A stretch of 64,000 nt of DNA, from the NCBI GenBank assembly GCA_963969395.1, contig OZ017800.1, forward strand, positions 20,864,479 to 20,928,478, in the 5' to 3' direction. This DNA is from Pseudoscleropodium purum. Lineage: Eukaryota; Streptophyta; Bryopsida; Hypnales; Brachytheciaceae. Shown here piece by piece: positions 12,490-26,900 of this stretch (positions within the stretch are counted from its first letter, which is position 1; each line of letters opens with the position of its first letter). Under the pieces are notes generated by a model. That model was not told where the DNA came from, searched no databases, and worked only from the letters and a program-made list of their open reading frames with translations. The position numbers and the translations under genes were made by a program.

Positions 12490-15020
12490 CAGTGATAAAT
12501 AAAAGCTTCTAGTAATTAAGCTTCTAGAAAAATTTATAAACTTTCTACTATGTAGCTTGCAAGATTTTAGCATTTGAATTGACAAAAATCCTTTTTTTAA
12601 TCTTGCAAAAAATCGGGGTACAAGCTCACTTTTCTATGAAAAAGTGTTCTAAATAGTGGTGCTTCTTTGAATTTTTTTTCTAAACAAGTTGTTTACATGC
12701 TTGAAAATTTTCAAGTCATTTGGAATTGTACAACATATAGGAAACAAATAGTAAGTAGAAAGAGATAGAGAATGATTCACAATATTAAAGTGTTAAGAAT
12801 TTAATTATAGAATTGAAAAATGTAAATTCCAATGGTTGTAATGTTGTAATAAACAATCTTCACCTAATATTTTTATTTTTTTTCCAAAAATATTGAAAAT
12901 TCAGTTCAATAAAGGACTTCAAAGTTTATTTGGGGGTCAAGAATCCATAACTACCTGCAAACGAAAACACCTTGTAACTTTTTTTTCTTTTTTTGAAACA
13001 ACTGGACAATACCTTATAACTTTTGACTTGTTGATCAAAATGGAATGATTTTAAGCTTTTCATGTATATATAAATTTAGAAAACCAATTTCAAATTTGAA
13101 TTTTTGAAAAAGAAATGATTTTTTAAGATCTGCCTAGACTGCATGAGTTGAAAAACAAACTACATGTTAGGCTATAACTTTTGACTCCTATTTCCAAATG
13201 GTCTGAAATTTAGTGCACATGAAAGATATTCCTTGTCTACACCTTCTATCAAAATTTGGACCAAAAACAAGGAAATCTCTAGTCACACATACCTACCCAA
13301 ATTTTTTGTGTTACCAAAAACGCAACTTGGTTCTTTAGGGGTTAAAATGAGAATCTTAAAATAGGTAATACTATATTTCAAATGATTGTTCTTCTTTTTA
13401 CAATTTTGCACATGTTTGGCACCTTTGAAAATAGCAAATGTTTTCAGGGGATAAGTTAAATGTCAAAAGACAAAGGGTTGGCCTTGGATATCATTCCTTT
13501 TCATTATGATAATCGTGTGAATCACTAGCATCAAATATTTAAAAAGTACTCATTGGAAGCTAAGCTATTATAAGATATCTTTCTTTTTCCATAAAATATG
13601 GAGGATGAATAATTGTACTTCTATTGCACACAACAAGATTCTTTGTGATTCATTGGCCAAAAAATGGCCATGGCATTGTTTATGGATTAAGTGAGTGAGG
13701 GATCACTGCACACTCAATGTGTGATTGAATCAATAATATTTTTTCAGCATAATCCTTTACCTATGGTTTTTGTAAACATGTTAGATTGCAATTAATATGA
13801 GATTAACCTTGGAAAACTAGAATATGTCTATGGAAATCATTCACACTTTTCAATACCTTGTAAATGATTTCCTTAAGAAATCTAAGGGTACTAATTGGAG
13901 GTCAAAATATTGTGCAAGATCTCCTCTTTCCACATAGAATTTTAAGATTGAATATAGTGGAAACAACCAAAACCATTAAAAAAAACAAATTTTTTTTGTT
14001 GGTATAAGCAATTTAGCATAGATGGAAGTACCTTTTCCTAGAAATAATATTTTGTAGTATTAGCAAGTGAAAACAATGAATATAAAAAAAAAATTGGATG
14101 TAGTATATAATTTCTATGATTTTTCAAAGAAATGGTTCTAGACAACTAAAACTTTCATATAGGTGAACCTTAAAATCTTTGAAGGACTAAGTTGCATTTT
14201 TTGGCAGCGTAGATATTTTTAGCAAAAGCATGTAACTAGAGATTTTTATATTCTAGGCCCAAATTTTTTAGAAGGTATAAACAAGGAATATCTTTTACAT
14301 ACACTAAATTCCAAGGCATTTGGAAATAGTAGTCAAAAGTTATGGGCAAACCTGTAGTTTGTTTCTCAACTTGGGCAATTTAGGTAGATCAAAAAAATAC
14401 GTTTCTTCAAAATCTCAAATTTAAAATTGGTTTTTATAGCTTCATACATAGATAGAACACTTTGAATCATTCTATTTTTATTAATTAGATGAAAGTTATG
14501 AGGTATTTTAGTTTGCAAGTAGTTATGGAATCTTTACTCCAAAATGAAATTTGAAGTCTTTTATTGAATTCAATTTTCAATGTTTTTGAAAAAAATTAAA
14601 ATATTAGATGAAGATTGTTTACAAAAACATTACAACCATTGGAATAGGAATTTTTCTATTCCATAATTGAATTTCTAACAATTGAGTATTTTGTATCATT
14701 TTCTACTTCTACTTATTATTTTTTTCTTATATGTAGCACAATTTCAAATGATCTAAAATACTTTAAGCATGTAGCCAATATGTCTTCAAAAATGAATCCA
14801 AATAAGCACCACCATTTTGCACATTTTTTCATACAAAATGTGACCTTGCAAAGTGCAACTGCCTTGTTTTTTGCAAGGCCGAAAATATGATTTTTGTCAC
14901 TTCAAATGCTAATATTTTGCAATCTACATAGTGGAAATTTATGCAATTTTTTCCATGTCTTTTCAAACCAATGCACTACAAGATCTTATAATTACATGTG
15001 TCCAAAAATGTTTCTTTTCT
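12490..15020. mobile_element. Large TIR element, copy 1 (long inverted arms)
   Basis: The left arm (about 12541-13345, +) and right arm (about 14180-14985, read on -) are diverged inverted copies of the same roughly 800-bp sequence. The arm terminus carries TGTAGNTTGCAAGATNTTAG followed by CATTTGAA, seen near 12550 and inverted near 14900-14935. The 0.8-kb interior holds other short repeats and no ORF. The copies at 16.5-19.1 kb and 38.0-39.9 kb belong to the same family. The superfamily is unknown; long inverted arms suggest a foldback or Mutator-like non-autonomous element. The exact ends and target duplications were not resolved. Confidence 0.6.
13490..13965 (+). repeat. Short dispersed repeat, two diverged copies inside copy 1
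   Basis: Copies at about 13500-13630 and 13845-13960 share the order (ACT)CATTGGAAG..., AAGATAT/AAGATCT, CTTTTTCC/CTCTTTCCA and GATTGAATA/GGATGAATA. A third member lies at 58970-59105 with AAGATCTTCCCTTTCC and GAGGATGAATAGTTGCACTT. They are non-coding and probably transposon internal sequence. Confidence 0.45.
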
Positions 15021-16480
15021 AGGATTTGAAATTTGTACAAGAAATGGCAATTTACGAGCATCTTCAAAAAAAACATAGTCAAGCAACTTTATGGATTAAC
15101 CAAAATCTACCAAAATCAATAGTCAACAAATGAAAGTTATGTATAGTACATATCCTTCAGAAGTGTTACTAAATGAAAGTTAAGCATTTGAAGGACACAT
15201 TAATGGAAAGCTAGAGACAAATTTTGCAGCAATTTAGAGTATAAGAATGAGAATAGGGATGCTTTTTGGTGTTCCTACCTATACATTTGCACTTCTCTCA
15301 TATGCAGAAGGATTATTTGTCATCCATTGGATGCTTAGTGTCTCCAATATTGTTACAAGATTAACAATTGTATCAATATTTTGTATAGCACATCCATACA
15401 GCATACATCATTTCTATACATATTATGTATATTGTACCTATATTATTATTCTTATCATCTTTTTTTTATATAAATGAAATGGAATTTCATTGCAAGGGTG
15501 GAATTTATGTTTATTGTTTGGGAGAAGGGAGGGGGGGGGGGACTCATGTGTTTTATTTATTTATTTTATAAAAAAATTTGGTGCTAGTGTAATTTTTTCT
15601 TCTTCTAGAAATACATAAACAAATTTCATTGATAAGGAGAAAGTACACAAAACCAGAGGAACAAGCCTCCTCACAAATACTTTGATTTTCAACAGCCTTT
15701 CTAATTTTTAAAAGCAAACTAAAAAGCAAGAGAAGGAGGCAAAACAAGTCAGGATAGGCAGGCAAGCCTGCTATCAGAACCTTGCCACACTGGTGTAAAT
15801 ATTTGATGACATCTGTAATATATGGTCCTTTGGAGTGGGTAGTAAGCTTAACTGCAATTGGTTTATGCAATTCTGTATGATTAAAGCAAATAAACACCTT
15901 CCCCATTTAGGAATCCTACATGGTATGGGCCAAGCTTGGAAAGTTTTTGGAATGTATTGCAAATGTTTCTCAATTTTGGATGGATGGAAATGCCAAGAAG
16001 CACCCAAAAGAATTTCAAAGTTGAATCATTCCCATCGTCCAATATCTGAAGTTGAGTTCATTCATATGTATTCAAAGTACTTTTGAATGTGTTTCAATCC
16101 AATGAAAGAATTTTTCAAGTTCTACTTATGAAGAAATCAAAAGCTTGAATTATATTTGGCATCGCAAATTCTGCAGTCAATTGAGGATGCACCAACTAAG
16201 GTTCATTTGGATTGACAAGATTATTGCAAAGCTGCCAACAAACAATAGCTCAGTCAATCATTATAAGTGGAGTGACTCGACAACAATGTAATTTTCCCCT
16301 TAGAACGACAATGGAACCACCAAGTGGCTAATGAATGGTCAAATAAGCCTTGATTTCACTAAGAATTGGATGATTTTCATTTATTTAACCCGGAATGGTT
16401 GGAGACGATGTTTTCATCCAAAACGCTCCAAAATTGCTATCTTTACTACAAGCACCACATTTTAGATGAAATTTTTTTTT
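15021..16480. other. Intergenic AT-rich sequence with a G-run cluster
   Basis: No gene is recognised. A G-rich tract at about 15519-15541 contains GGG, GGG and a run of about eleven G. Overlapping frames of 83-117 codons at 15553-16086 on both strands have no family similarity that I can see and no start or splice context; I treat them as chance. Confidence 0.5.
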
Positions 16481-19070
16481 GGACACATTCAACCATAGGA
16501 TCTGGTAATAAACCAGTTTGAAAAGATGTAAAAAAAAATTCAAAATTTTCCACTATGTAGATTGCAAGATATTACCGTTTGAAGTGACAAAAACCATTTT
16601 TGGGGCCTTGTTAAAATATGAGTAGCTGCACTTCATAAGGTCATATTTGTATGAAAAAATGTCCAAAATGGTGGTGCTTCTTTGTATTCATTCTTCAATA
16701 CAAATTGGCTACATGCTTGAAAATTCTTAGATCATTTGAAATTGCACAACGTATTGGCAAAAAACAGTATGTAGAAAGAAGTACAAAGAGATTCAAAATA
16801 CTAGATTGTTAAGAATTTAATTATAAAACTAAAAGATTCCAATCCCAACGGTGGTAATGTAGTAATAAACAATCTCCATCATATGGCTTTCATTTTTTCA
16901 AAAAGTATTAAAACTTGAGTTAAATAAAGGACTCCAAAGTTTATTTTTGAGTAGGGAATCCATAACTACCTGCAAATTAGAACACCTCATAACTTTCATC
17001 TTATACATCAATATGGAATGATTCAAAGCTTTACATGTATATATAAATCTAAAAAACCAATTTCAAATTTTTATCTTTGAAAAAAGTGATTTGTTAAGAA
17101 ATTTTTGGGCTCCCCATCTAACATTGAATATTACATCAAAAGTTATTACATATCATGCAATAACTTTTGCATCATGTAGTCAAAAGTTACGAAAATTGTT
17201 GGGCCTTAAAGCTCTCCTTGGACACATGTTTTGTGAAAATTTTAGCCAAAAAGATAAAGAAAATACATTCATATTTTCCTATACAAAAATTATTTGTTTT
17301 TGATAAATCAGACAACCTACCATTGGTTTTAACACATTTCTTACTTCAATTTAGCTTAATAATTTTCATGACATTGTGCATCATTGCTTAACCCTTTAAT
17401 TCTTAAGTTTTTTTAGACTTTTTGCATATTTTTATTCATATCTTTGTACAAATATATTGTTTACCTTAATTTCATCAATTGCTTATTATAAAAGGTTATA
17501 TTTTAAAATGAAGTATTACTTTGGATGAATGAAAAGTTATCTAGACAAAATATTGTCCAATTTCAAAAATCACCAAATTCTAGGAACATATAGAAACCAA
17601 CATTTAAATATCTCATCCAAAATGCATAGACTTTTCATAAAGTTTATATTCATAAAAAGATGTGGAAGTTGTAGAATCATAAAATCGTCTCTTTACAATT
17701 GCATTTTCAAATTCCTTATAGCATGAAAACATCTAATGATACATAAAAATTAATTGATAAATAATCGTATAAAAAGAAATTCAATTTAGAATTTCTTTTG
17801 AAGATTACAATAGCCATGAAGAACAGTGTGAAAATTTTCCAATAAGTTTAGCTTATATAGAATATATTGATAATTTTTTTTCTTATTTGAGTTTACACTT
17901 TTTTCCCAAATTGGGTGGAAAATTCAAGTAATTTTGATTTTTAAAAGTGAAACATATACATCAAGGTATATCAATTAGAACATATATTAGTATAATTAGC
18001 AACTATGATTACAAATTGAAAGTTAGATTGAGGAACAATATTCAATTATAATTGGTTCTAAAACAAAAAGTACAAATGATATACATATTGCACTATGTTA
18101 TTTGGATTCTAACATATGAAGCTACTAATTGCAAATTCTGCAATTTCTCTTTGCATTTTTAAAACCATTTTTAAAATTTTTAAATGGAATAGATATTTAA
18201 TTTATTAACCCCTAAAGTCCCATTATCCCCTTGGAAGACAAATTAGATTTCGGGTAGGTTCTGGTAACCTCAATTTTTGGTGAATTGTTTTGAAACTTTC
18301 TTGTAAGATAGAGAAACTAATTATCTATATGGGAGTATAATGTTTTATTTCAATTGGTGCTTGGGAGCAAAAGTTATATCACAAAAAGCCTAGAACTAAA
18401 CTTGGCAAGTAACACAAAAAAAGTTGCAAAAAATCAAAATAAATTTTAATTTTTTTCCCTACAATGTTTCATTTTTGTCTATATGTGAAGCTTTGATTTG
18501 CTCTATTTGGACTAATAATGAGAAAGTTAAGGACAATCTTGTTTTTTGGGCAATTTAAGCATCTTTTTGAAAAAATAACTTGTAAAGTTCATTTTTGAAT
18601 GCAATTTTCACAATTTTTAACAATTTTTTCTTGAGAATGTTTTCTTTGATTGATAAAACACTCTCACTATTGGGATTATTGTCTTTCAATCCCATCTTGG
18701 TGTTATTAATGATTTAGTTGTTTTTCCAATCTTGGATATACTTCTACTTAGCATTTTTTTAATGAATGAAAATCAAGTGTTTTTAAAAAAAATAAATTTC
18801 CTAGACTTTCAACTCAATTCTTCACCATAAAGAATTTTAAATTCAAATTTTGTGGTGCAATAATTCCGTAGTTGTTTGTCAAAGTCATTTGAAATTGCAG
18901 GCCAATGTTCACCAAAACTTTCTTTTTCAATTTTGAATGCTAATATCTTCCAGTCTCTATGGTCAAACTTCATGAAATTTTTAACCATATGAGCTAAGAC
19001 AAGTGAAGTACAAGGTCCTACGGTTAGATTTTGCAAATTACAATCAAGTTTGACCAAGACACATTCACTT
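16470..19070. mobile_element. Large TIR element, copy 2
   Basis: The left terminal segment (about 16490-17090, +) matches the arm of copy 1, including GTAGATTGCAAGATATTA near 16556. The right end (about 18200-19060) ends with the inverted partner AATGCTAATATCTTCCAGTC near 18938. The right half from 18200 closely parallels 39085-39940 of copy 3. The middle (17100-18200) is extra sequence relative to copy 3, so one copy carries an insertion or the other a deletion. No coding capacity is seen. Confidence 0.6.
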
Positions 19071-20500
19071 TGAAAATATCTGAATCTTTACTTTGAGGGA
19101 TTAAAATGTATAGGATAAAGAATGTCTCCAAAGGAAAAATCCTAAGACATGAAATGATGGAAATTCTTAAGGAAATAATCTTCGTCTAATTTAAAGACCT
19201 TCCACAACATTTCTCAAATTGTCATCCAAGTTCTGGATGGATTTTGGATGGATGATGGTAAGGTGTATCCAAACTAATTAGTGTGATTGTGGGTAGCAAC
19301 AAGCTCTTTACCTGGTATGAAATCAACCTCTCTTTTCTAATGAGAAAACCTTATAATGTGTTTTTTAATACATCTGTTTCAAATATAAAGAGGAAAAAAA
19401 TTGATTTAATAATTTAAATATAAAACATATTTAAAGAAAAAAAATATGAATACAAAACACAACATATAAGAATCAATTGTAAAGTGTGTGCAAAGTAGGA
19501 CTAGAAGCTAGAATTTGGAAAATACACAAGACAAAATAGTCTTTGAAGCACCAAAACTAAGGTCTGATGGAGTTTAGCATCAGGTTTCTTTTATACTATT
19601 CTTAATAAAACTATCTTCTAACACTTGATTACAAACACAAGACAAACTTTACAATTAACTCTATTGCATTATTTTTATTTTAACACATGGAGCTTGCAAT
19701 TGCAATAATTCTTTATTCCCTTTATCATTCTAAAAACCTCCAAAAACCTTCTCTATAAGGAATGAAGTATTTTGATGGAAGAGTTGTTGGCAAGGATTTT
19801 GTTGCAATTGGAAGCTGGAGAGCATATATATTTCTATTATTGTTGAACTCCATTGTAAAGGTTTGGCTTTAGGTGTGAGCTTAAGCATACTTGGCATGTC
19901 TTACACATGCAAGGAGCTTTAGAAATTAGAACTAGATAAATAAAAAGAAATAGTTCATTGCTTGCTTTAGTTTGCAGACTTTGCTACAAAATGGTGTAAC
20001 TAAACAAATCATGTATGTTAAAACAGGGTCTCTCGGTGTAAAAAAGGCAAATATGGACGTTGGAAGAAAACGGTGCCACTCTTCTATGTCTAGAGACAAG
20101 ATTATCCATTTTTGATTTCGGTTGTAGCTAGGCATTTGTTGTGTATAGTGTGCTAATGCAGGCTGGGTTTGCAGTTTGCTCTCACGTTCTTTCTATTTGA
20201 GAATCTAGTGACCACAAAACAGATAGCTTGTGCAAACCTAGCTCTAGTGAATTGGTTTAAAAGGGAATCTTCTAAGAGACTTTCCAACTCATGGTGCTGA
20301 TATCATAAAAATAATAATACATAATACAACTTAATCAAAGCAGCTGTCTACAGTAAGAGGCAGTAACGAGAATCATTTGAATCTCACAGACAGAAAACTA
20401 CTTCAGATAGGGTTGATCTATTCTCATTTTTGTGCTAAACCACTCAGGTAATAACCTTCGTAGTGGTTTGCAACTAATCTGCGTATAAAGTACTAGGCTC
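19071..20500. other. Intergenic sequence, no gene seen
   Basis: AT-rich sequence lies downstream of the transporter gene, which runs on the minus strand. I see no exons with splice support. The last few hundred bases (from about 20500) rise in GC and probably belong to the 3' UTR or flank of the transporter. Confidence 0.5.
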
Positions 20501-20917
20501 TTGTTTACTTCAATATGCCACAACTCAATGCTACTGAAACCCTGCTACAAATTTGAGTTCCATGAAAAGGGGTTTCAGACCTTGCAATTCATGCTCCGCA
20601 ATTTGTAGGTTTACCGCAACTCCTGCAATGACCTCAACAATCGTTGGATTGGACCCCAAGACATGAGGAAGCATGATCCAAAAAAACAGCTCTCCTAACA
20701 CAACCTTGATCTCCCACTCTGGAGCTACATTGGATTGCGTCCAAGAGCAAGATAGGAGCACCCTATCGAATCCACTACAAAGTCGTTCCAATCAGCAGTG
20801 GTCTATTTACTGCAAGACTTGGGTCGTATTGCAAAATTGAGTACAAAGCAATTCTTCTTCCCCCAAAGCATAACCCTTTGCAGTGGCTTCTGCAGGGGAG
20901 ATGTGACGATGCCCCAT

Positions 20918-23900
20918 TCAATCAACCTGGACGCGAAGTTTCCGAGGTGAAGTTGACTGCAGTTGATTCAATGGGCGGGTGCGCATCATAAACCAGAAAT
21001 TAACAATGGCACTCAGGAAGCACAAGAAGGCCAGGACAAGCAGAGATGATCCAAAGCACCGAGTGCCCAAGCATGTGTTTTCTGCAACGTGTAACTGTGA
21101 CTTTCTGTAGACTGCAGCCTCCCTGTCGTACAGAACACCCACTACCTTGGCAGACAACAAATATGCTCCAATTGGAGCACCGCAACTGCATCATTTCACA
21201 TACATAACATTGTTAAGCAGATCAGAACTGACCCCTCAGTACAAACAGGGCGTGCAGAATGTATTGCACTATTATCAAATCCTAAGAGCTTAATATTGAA
21301 CAATGGCAAGAGGAGATGACGAGGGACATGCCAGTAAATTACAAGGAGTGGCCAAGGCAAAAGACCAGAGACGTTGAATGTAATAGCTCTTTCAGGATAA
21401 TGTGGTAGGGTTTGCGCTCCCCAAAAGAAAAGAAACCCAATTGCTTGATTTGTCGGGGCATTTACGGGTTAAATGTTACTACTCAAATGACACGAAGAGT
21501 AAAAAAAAGGAAGTGGGGCAGATGAGAGTCTTACGAGTTAATCTTGTACAAAGTAGGAAAATGATGAAGACCAAACACTTCAGCGAGAATAGGAGGCTGG
21601 ATGCTCCAATGCGAACCATACGCCAAGCCCACCACGCAAGATCCAACATATAAGAACGGCACCCCTGCATACCAAAGCATTTCTACGTCAAATAGTAGCT
21701 TCCAAAAAGATTGAGAAAGAATAATTAAGTGACAAGGTCAGCAATTCCCGTCACTCCAACTGTGCGTTGAAAAATCCCAATAAAGACACCAACCTATTCC
21801 ATCCCAACTATGAGTAATTAATTCGTGCATCATATTGAATTGAAAACAAATGCTCATTGAGATGTAATAGAAATTTCGACTCACGAGAGAACCTCATAAA
21901 ACAGGATCTAGGGTGACAAGATCTAGAATTGAAAACGAAAGTTTAACCCAAACTCACAGCCAGTTGATAGGAGAAGACAGCAAGTGCACATCAGAAGTTG
22001 CGCCATTATCAAACAAACTGGCCTTGGGTATCCCCGTTTCAAGAAAAAATCTGACCCGTATCTGTATCACACAAAACGGTTATTTAACGCTGAACGTAAT
22101 CGACGACAGACAAAGATACACTATAAGCTAAGAAAAAAATTATAAGCCAACTGTTTACTCTACATAGTGTGTGATACACTATTTTGTACGTTTAATGCTA
22201 TGGTAAACACCATGAATTAGTGCATCTCTAGATTGGAATATTATTTAGCATATAAAACAAATTCCAATCTCACATGTCAGTTCTTGATTGATTGACTACT
22301 GAAACCTTAGTTTCTCATTCCTCTCTTTGAATGGTGGTACTATGATAAAGCATGGAACTACATAATACAAAAGGCCCATTTACTCTATGGCATGCTATTT
22401 TTGTGGCACGTTAAAATATACAACATAGAATGAATAGTGTAGCCACAAGTGTACCCTCCCAGCAAGCGACCAAAGCAGCTCCAAATGCTGATGAGCCCCA
22501 CGTAAACATCCACTTGGCTATCCCCTAGTGCTTGCCCGATCTGTCAAAGAAGGAAGAGGTTGCCTGGGCATCACAAACATTCTAAGGAACGGCCCACAAT
22601 ATTCTAAAAAATGTTGAGGAGAAACAAAGAGTTGAGGCCGAGATTATCTGAGTGCTATTTGAAGCAGACAAGCCAAGATGGCAAGACATTCAGGCATTAA
22701 TAGGCGAAGTGGTCAGGTTCATTCGACCATATTTAGGTGTAAATAACACTCCAAAAAATGGTTAAACAAAGAAGAGCACTCCAAAAAAGTGTTGCCACGT
22801 AAGCATCCATGTCATCATATCATCCATTTTCATCATATCATTTCTTTCTCCGTGGCCATCCGGACTAAATGTAAGAGCTTAAGGACGTCTCTCTAACTGT
22901 TAACTAATCAATGCAATGGTTGAAAAATCTTGTCCTCGAGGCTTGCCTAAACAAATGTATACCGACCCTAAAACAAAACAAGAATTGCTAGAAGGTCTAT
23001 AAAAGAACAAATGACAGTCTGTATTTTTGAAAATGATGAGTAAATAATAACCTGCGCAAAGTTGTTGATGATAGCCAGACCCGTGCCACCACCAATAGTG
23101 ATCACTATTGTTATTAACCTGCAGAACCCAAACAGAACAAAACTCGCGTCAATACACAATATCCACGGGCTGCATCCGGTGCTAAATTCAGTTTCATTCT
23201 CGTGAAAAAAACAAGTGGCAAATCGCAAGCGTCTACCAAGTAATCCTCAACATAAACTCACATATTGAAAAGCTGAAAAACATATTTGGTAATTGTAGAG
23301 TTGCACTACATTTATAACCACATGTCACAATTCTACCAGACAGAAAAAAACTCTGTTTGGAATGGTGAGAACCCCAACATGCTACTATTGCGTTTAATAC
23401 GTCTCATTCTCGTTGGGCACAACTTTCTATATTTCCACATTTAGAACCTCTACCAATGAAAAATTGAACCCTTACGACTTTTGCATATGGTATCCAAATA
23501 ACGCATACTTCGGTGCGTTGAGATCCTCGTTGATTTCGCGACCAAGAATAATTATAAATCTGATCATTCTAATAATAACAACTATACCTGAAGTGTGGTT
23601 ACCCTAGAGATAATAGAAAATTGACTTGTGCTCAGACATCCGGAAATAACTCACCAGAAATCAATACCAAGCAGGCTGGACTTCAAAGAAGGCTCCAGGG
23701 GCTTCTCTGTATTGTTGACAGTTTCAGTCTTTCCCTCTCTGAAGACTACAATGTCGTCGTCCACGTCACTGTCCACGTCAGAGGAACTCTTCAAAGCTGC
23801 CGACTCCTCCCCCTCGTGGATGTCTTCCAGTTCGGGTCGGAAAGGCTTCTTCTTGTACCGGGAGCCTCTGGAGTATTCCCTGAGCCTAATCCCTTCCTCA

Positions 23901-26900
23901 GCATCGTCCGTGTCGTCACAGTCTATGCAAGAGGAGATATATTCCACTGGTCGCCGTACAAGCTGTCAGCCCATAACATATCGATCAGAAACGTAGACTT
24001 CAAGAAACAAATATATAAGCTTTTTGAATTCTAATGAGATTTCTATGAATTTTTTTATCTTCTGTAAGCAATTATACCTCTATTGTCAATTACATCCATA
24101 TACCTCGGCTGTACCCTTTACACTAGTGTATAGCAACTGTATCTATTTCTTTGCAAGATTATGTGGCGGGTGGTTTGGGTGAGGGACAAGAATGGATTTG
24201 TCCATCTCATATACGAATGAGCATGGACAGGTGGCGCTTACACGACTCCTACATGGCATGCGAAAAGTATGAGATAAAGCTCCCTCATTGAAGTAAATTG
24301 AACACTTATTACCTCAAATGCGTCATAAATACATTGGATACCTAGGTACGCATGCTGTCGGTTCGAATTTCAACCTTGTCCCTTTGACCTATGCAATCTA
24401 ATGTTCATATAAACAGACACTGCATGCCGGAAGAGAAGATCACCCACCGGAAACGTGAACATCATTGATGCAAGCACAATCATGATCGTCAGAAAGAACG
24501 CAAGCACAGGTCTTCCCGGATCGAAAAAAGCCTGCCACCACAGATTTTTCCTGTCAGTAATTTGAAGAATTCTTGCCCCCATACACCTCAATAATCGGGA
24601 TAAAGGGGACTGCCAGGACGATACATTCATGAAAACGAAACCTATATCTTAGTTGTGTACATACACCACGGTCCACATTATTGAAAGGAAGTGCTAAAGC
24701 AAGAGCTTTACCCTGATGGTGATCACGACCATGAGAAAGACTCCAAGAGAAATGAGCACCCCCTGCAATCAGAAAAAGAAGAAGAAAAAGGATCAAAATT
24801 TTTATCACATTAATCTGAAACTCTAAATGAAGTTCATTGAAAATATTAAAAATTCAGACTTGAATCATGTACGAATATGGTTACTTACATAGGTAAGACG
24901 AAATCGTTGCTTGATATCTTCACTGTCTTCATCTTGATACTCAGGAGGAAAAGGTCTTGTTAAAAATGCAAGGGCAAAACCAGCTATTGATGGTGCAAGT
25001 GTAACCAAAAGGATAAATCGGTCTACGTCCGGCTCAATAAAGACCTCATAAATCTGAATATAAGACATAAATTCCACAACATCCACATAAATAATTCAAT
25101 GCGGAAGATTGAGCATCCAAAAGAAATTACACAATAGTATCTGTTGGAACCCAAGAATTCTCGCATCCGTACTAACCCTCTAAGATTGAGAACAAATGCA
25201 TTTGCAACCAAAACCATAGGATATCAAATGAGTGCACAAAAGCTTGAGAATCTGACAGTAGCGCACATAAAACATTGGACCCTTCAATTCTCAATTCAAC
25301 CCTGAGTACTCAAATGTCCAAAAGTGACCGACTCTATATCTTTAGGAAATTAAATAAAAGATTTTGAAAACTTCAAGTCAGCTAACAATATGTATCAATA
25401 GAAAGAAGAAATCGTTAACAAAAGAAATATGTTGCTAAGGCAATGGAAATACTAATACCTTCCAAATGAACTTTTTATTTTAGAATGCGCATTTAGGATT
25501 TAAGGCAATCAAGAGCCTTCTTGCAATAGAGACCTACCAGGACGAACATAGCGCCACTCAGTCCCACTTGAGCTTTTAGTACGCCCATTGCTGTCCCCCG
25601 ATGATCTCCAAAGCTTTCTAACCTGTAAAAATAAAACGTCTAATTGGATGACCTCAGGGGAGCCCAGACGATGGGATAACATTCTCAAACAGCTGCATGG
25701 ACCATTAACATTAAGACACAATGCAAATTGAAGGGATTTTTCTACTCTTTTCCCGTGCAAGTCTTCATTTCCACTGTCTTTTCATAATCTTAAAAGCTTC
25801 CGGTGCTCAAATAGATTGCTCTAAAGTACCAAGTAGAAGATTATTATTATCAGATTTGCGCCTCAAAACAATCTCTGTGTTCCCTTACAGATTGTGTTGA
25901 CAGGCCCTCAAAAATCAATTTGACTTAAAAAAATAGGAGATTTCTTACGTTGTTATGATGCAACCAGTATCAATGTAGCTGTCCCCTCCCACTCCGAGAG
26001 TAAAATATATACACAACTACCTTTCCAAATCAATATGCAACGTTGCTTGATTAGTTTCAGATCAACAAAATCAATCCGTTCACAAAAAAAAACCCTCTAA
26101 GTTATGATTATAAGGGTCTCTAGAGCCCAAATGATGGCATCTTTAGCGTCCAACACGTTCAAGAAAACTTAGCCCGTATTAGCAGAATACTGAATATCGC
26201 CTCATCATACACAAGAAACAATAATCAATACTCAGGATTGAGGAAAGCTAACACTTACAAGCCAAAATGACGGCGACACTGCTCCGATGAGCGTCATCCA
26301 CACCTGTAGATGAGTTCAAGATCAATTGAGTCTCAAAACGCTGCAACCTACTCTTTAACCTCACACGCTGGCTCTTTCATCTCAAATAGCTAAACACACG
26401 CGCAAGTATGAAATATGCAGGGAATATGGAGAAAGTACATTATTAGAGTACAAAAGTAGTTGATCATGAAACCTAACAACCGCATCAATATGTTGAACGA
26501 GTCTGAAATCATACTCAACAAGAGTCAAAAAAGAATACGTAACAGGATAGTCAATAAAATCAGACTATTTCCGGAACTATTAGACAACATAACTAAGAGA
26601 ATCTACCCCATGATTCAAGGGGAAGTCTGCCTGTGGTCATAATATCACGTATAAAGATCCTCTCCAAGATTCTCAGGGAAACCTCTGCACGATCACTGCG
26701 ACAATAGGGAATCATAGGGTCGATTCCCTTTACGATACTGTCTGAAAGTTCCTAAACAGTCTACTTTTGACTGGAAACCATAACAAGAGTCAATTGAGGC
26801 ACCCATACCATGCTATATCCAAATAAGTGAAGCGAGGCGCCGATGCAGATAGTCACCCAAGGTGGGTAATAATTATAAAAGAACCCAGAGAGAAGTCCTA

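Noticed and set aside
15553..16086. Overlapping frames of 77-117 codons on both strands
   Set aside because: They have no recognisable motifs, no splice support, and lie in transposon-rich DNA.
23621..24034. 137- and 122-codon frames on the + strand
   Set aside because: They are antisense shadows of transporter exon 9 (23962-23655), whose minus-strand reading has matching splice phases and family context.
24343..24380. tRNA-like TPsiC arm (GGTTCGAATTTCAACC)
   Set aside because: No matching acceptor, D-arm or anticodon stem could be built upstream, and it lies in a transporter intron; chance or an old SINE scrap.
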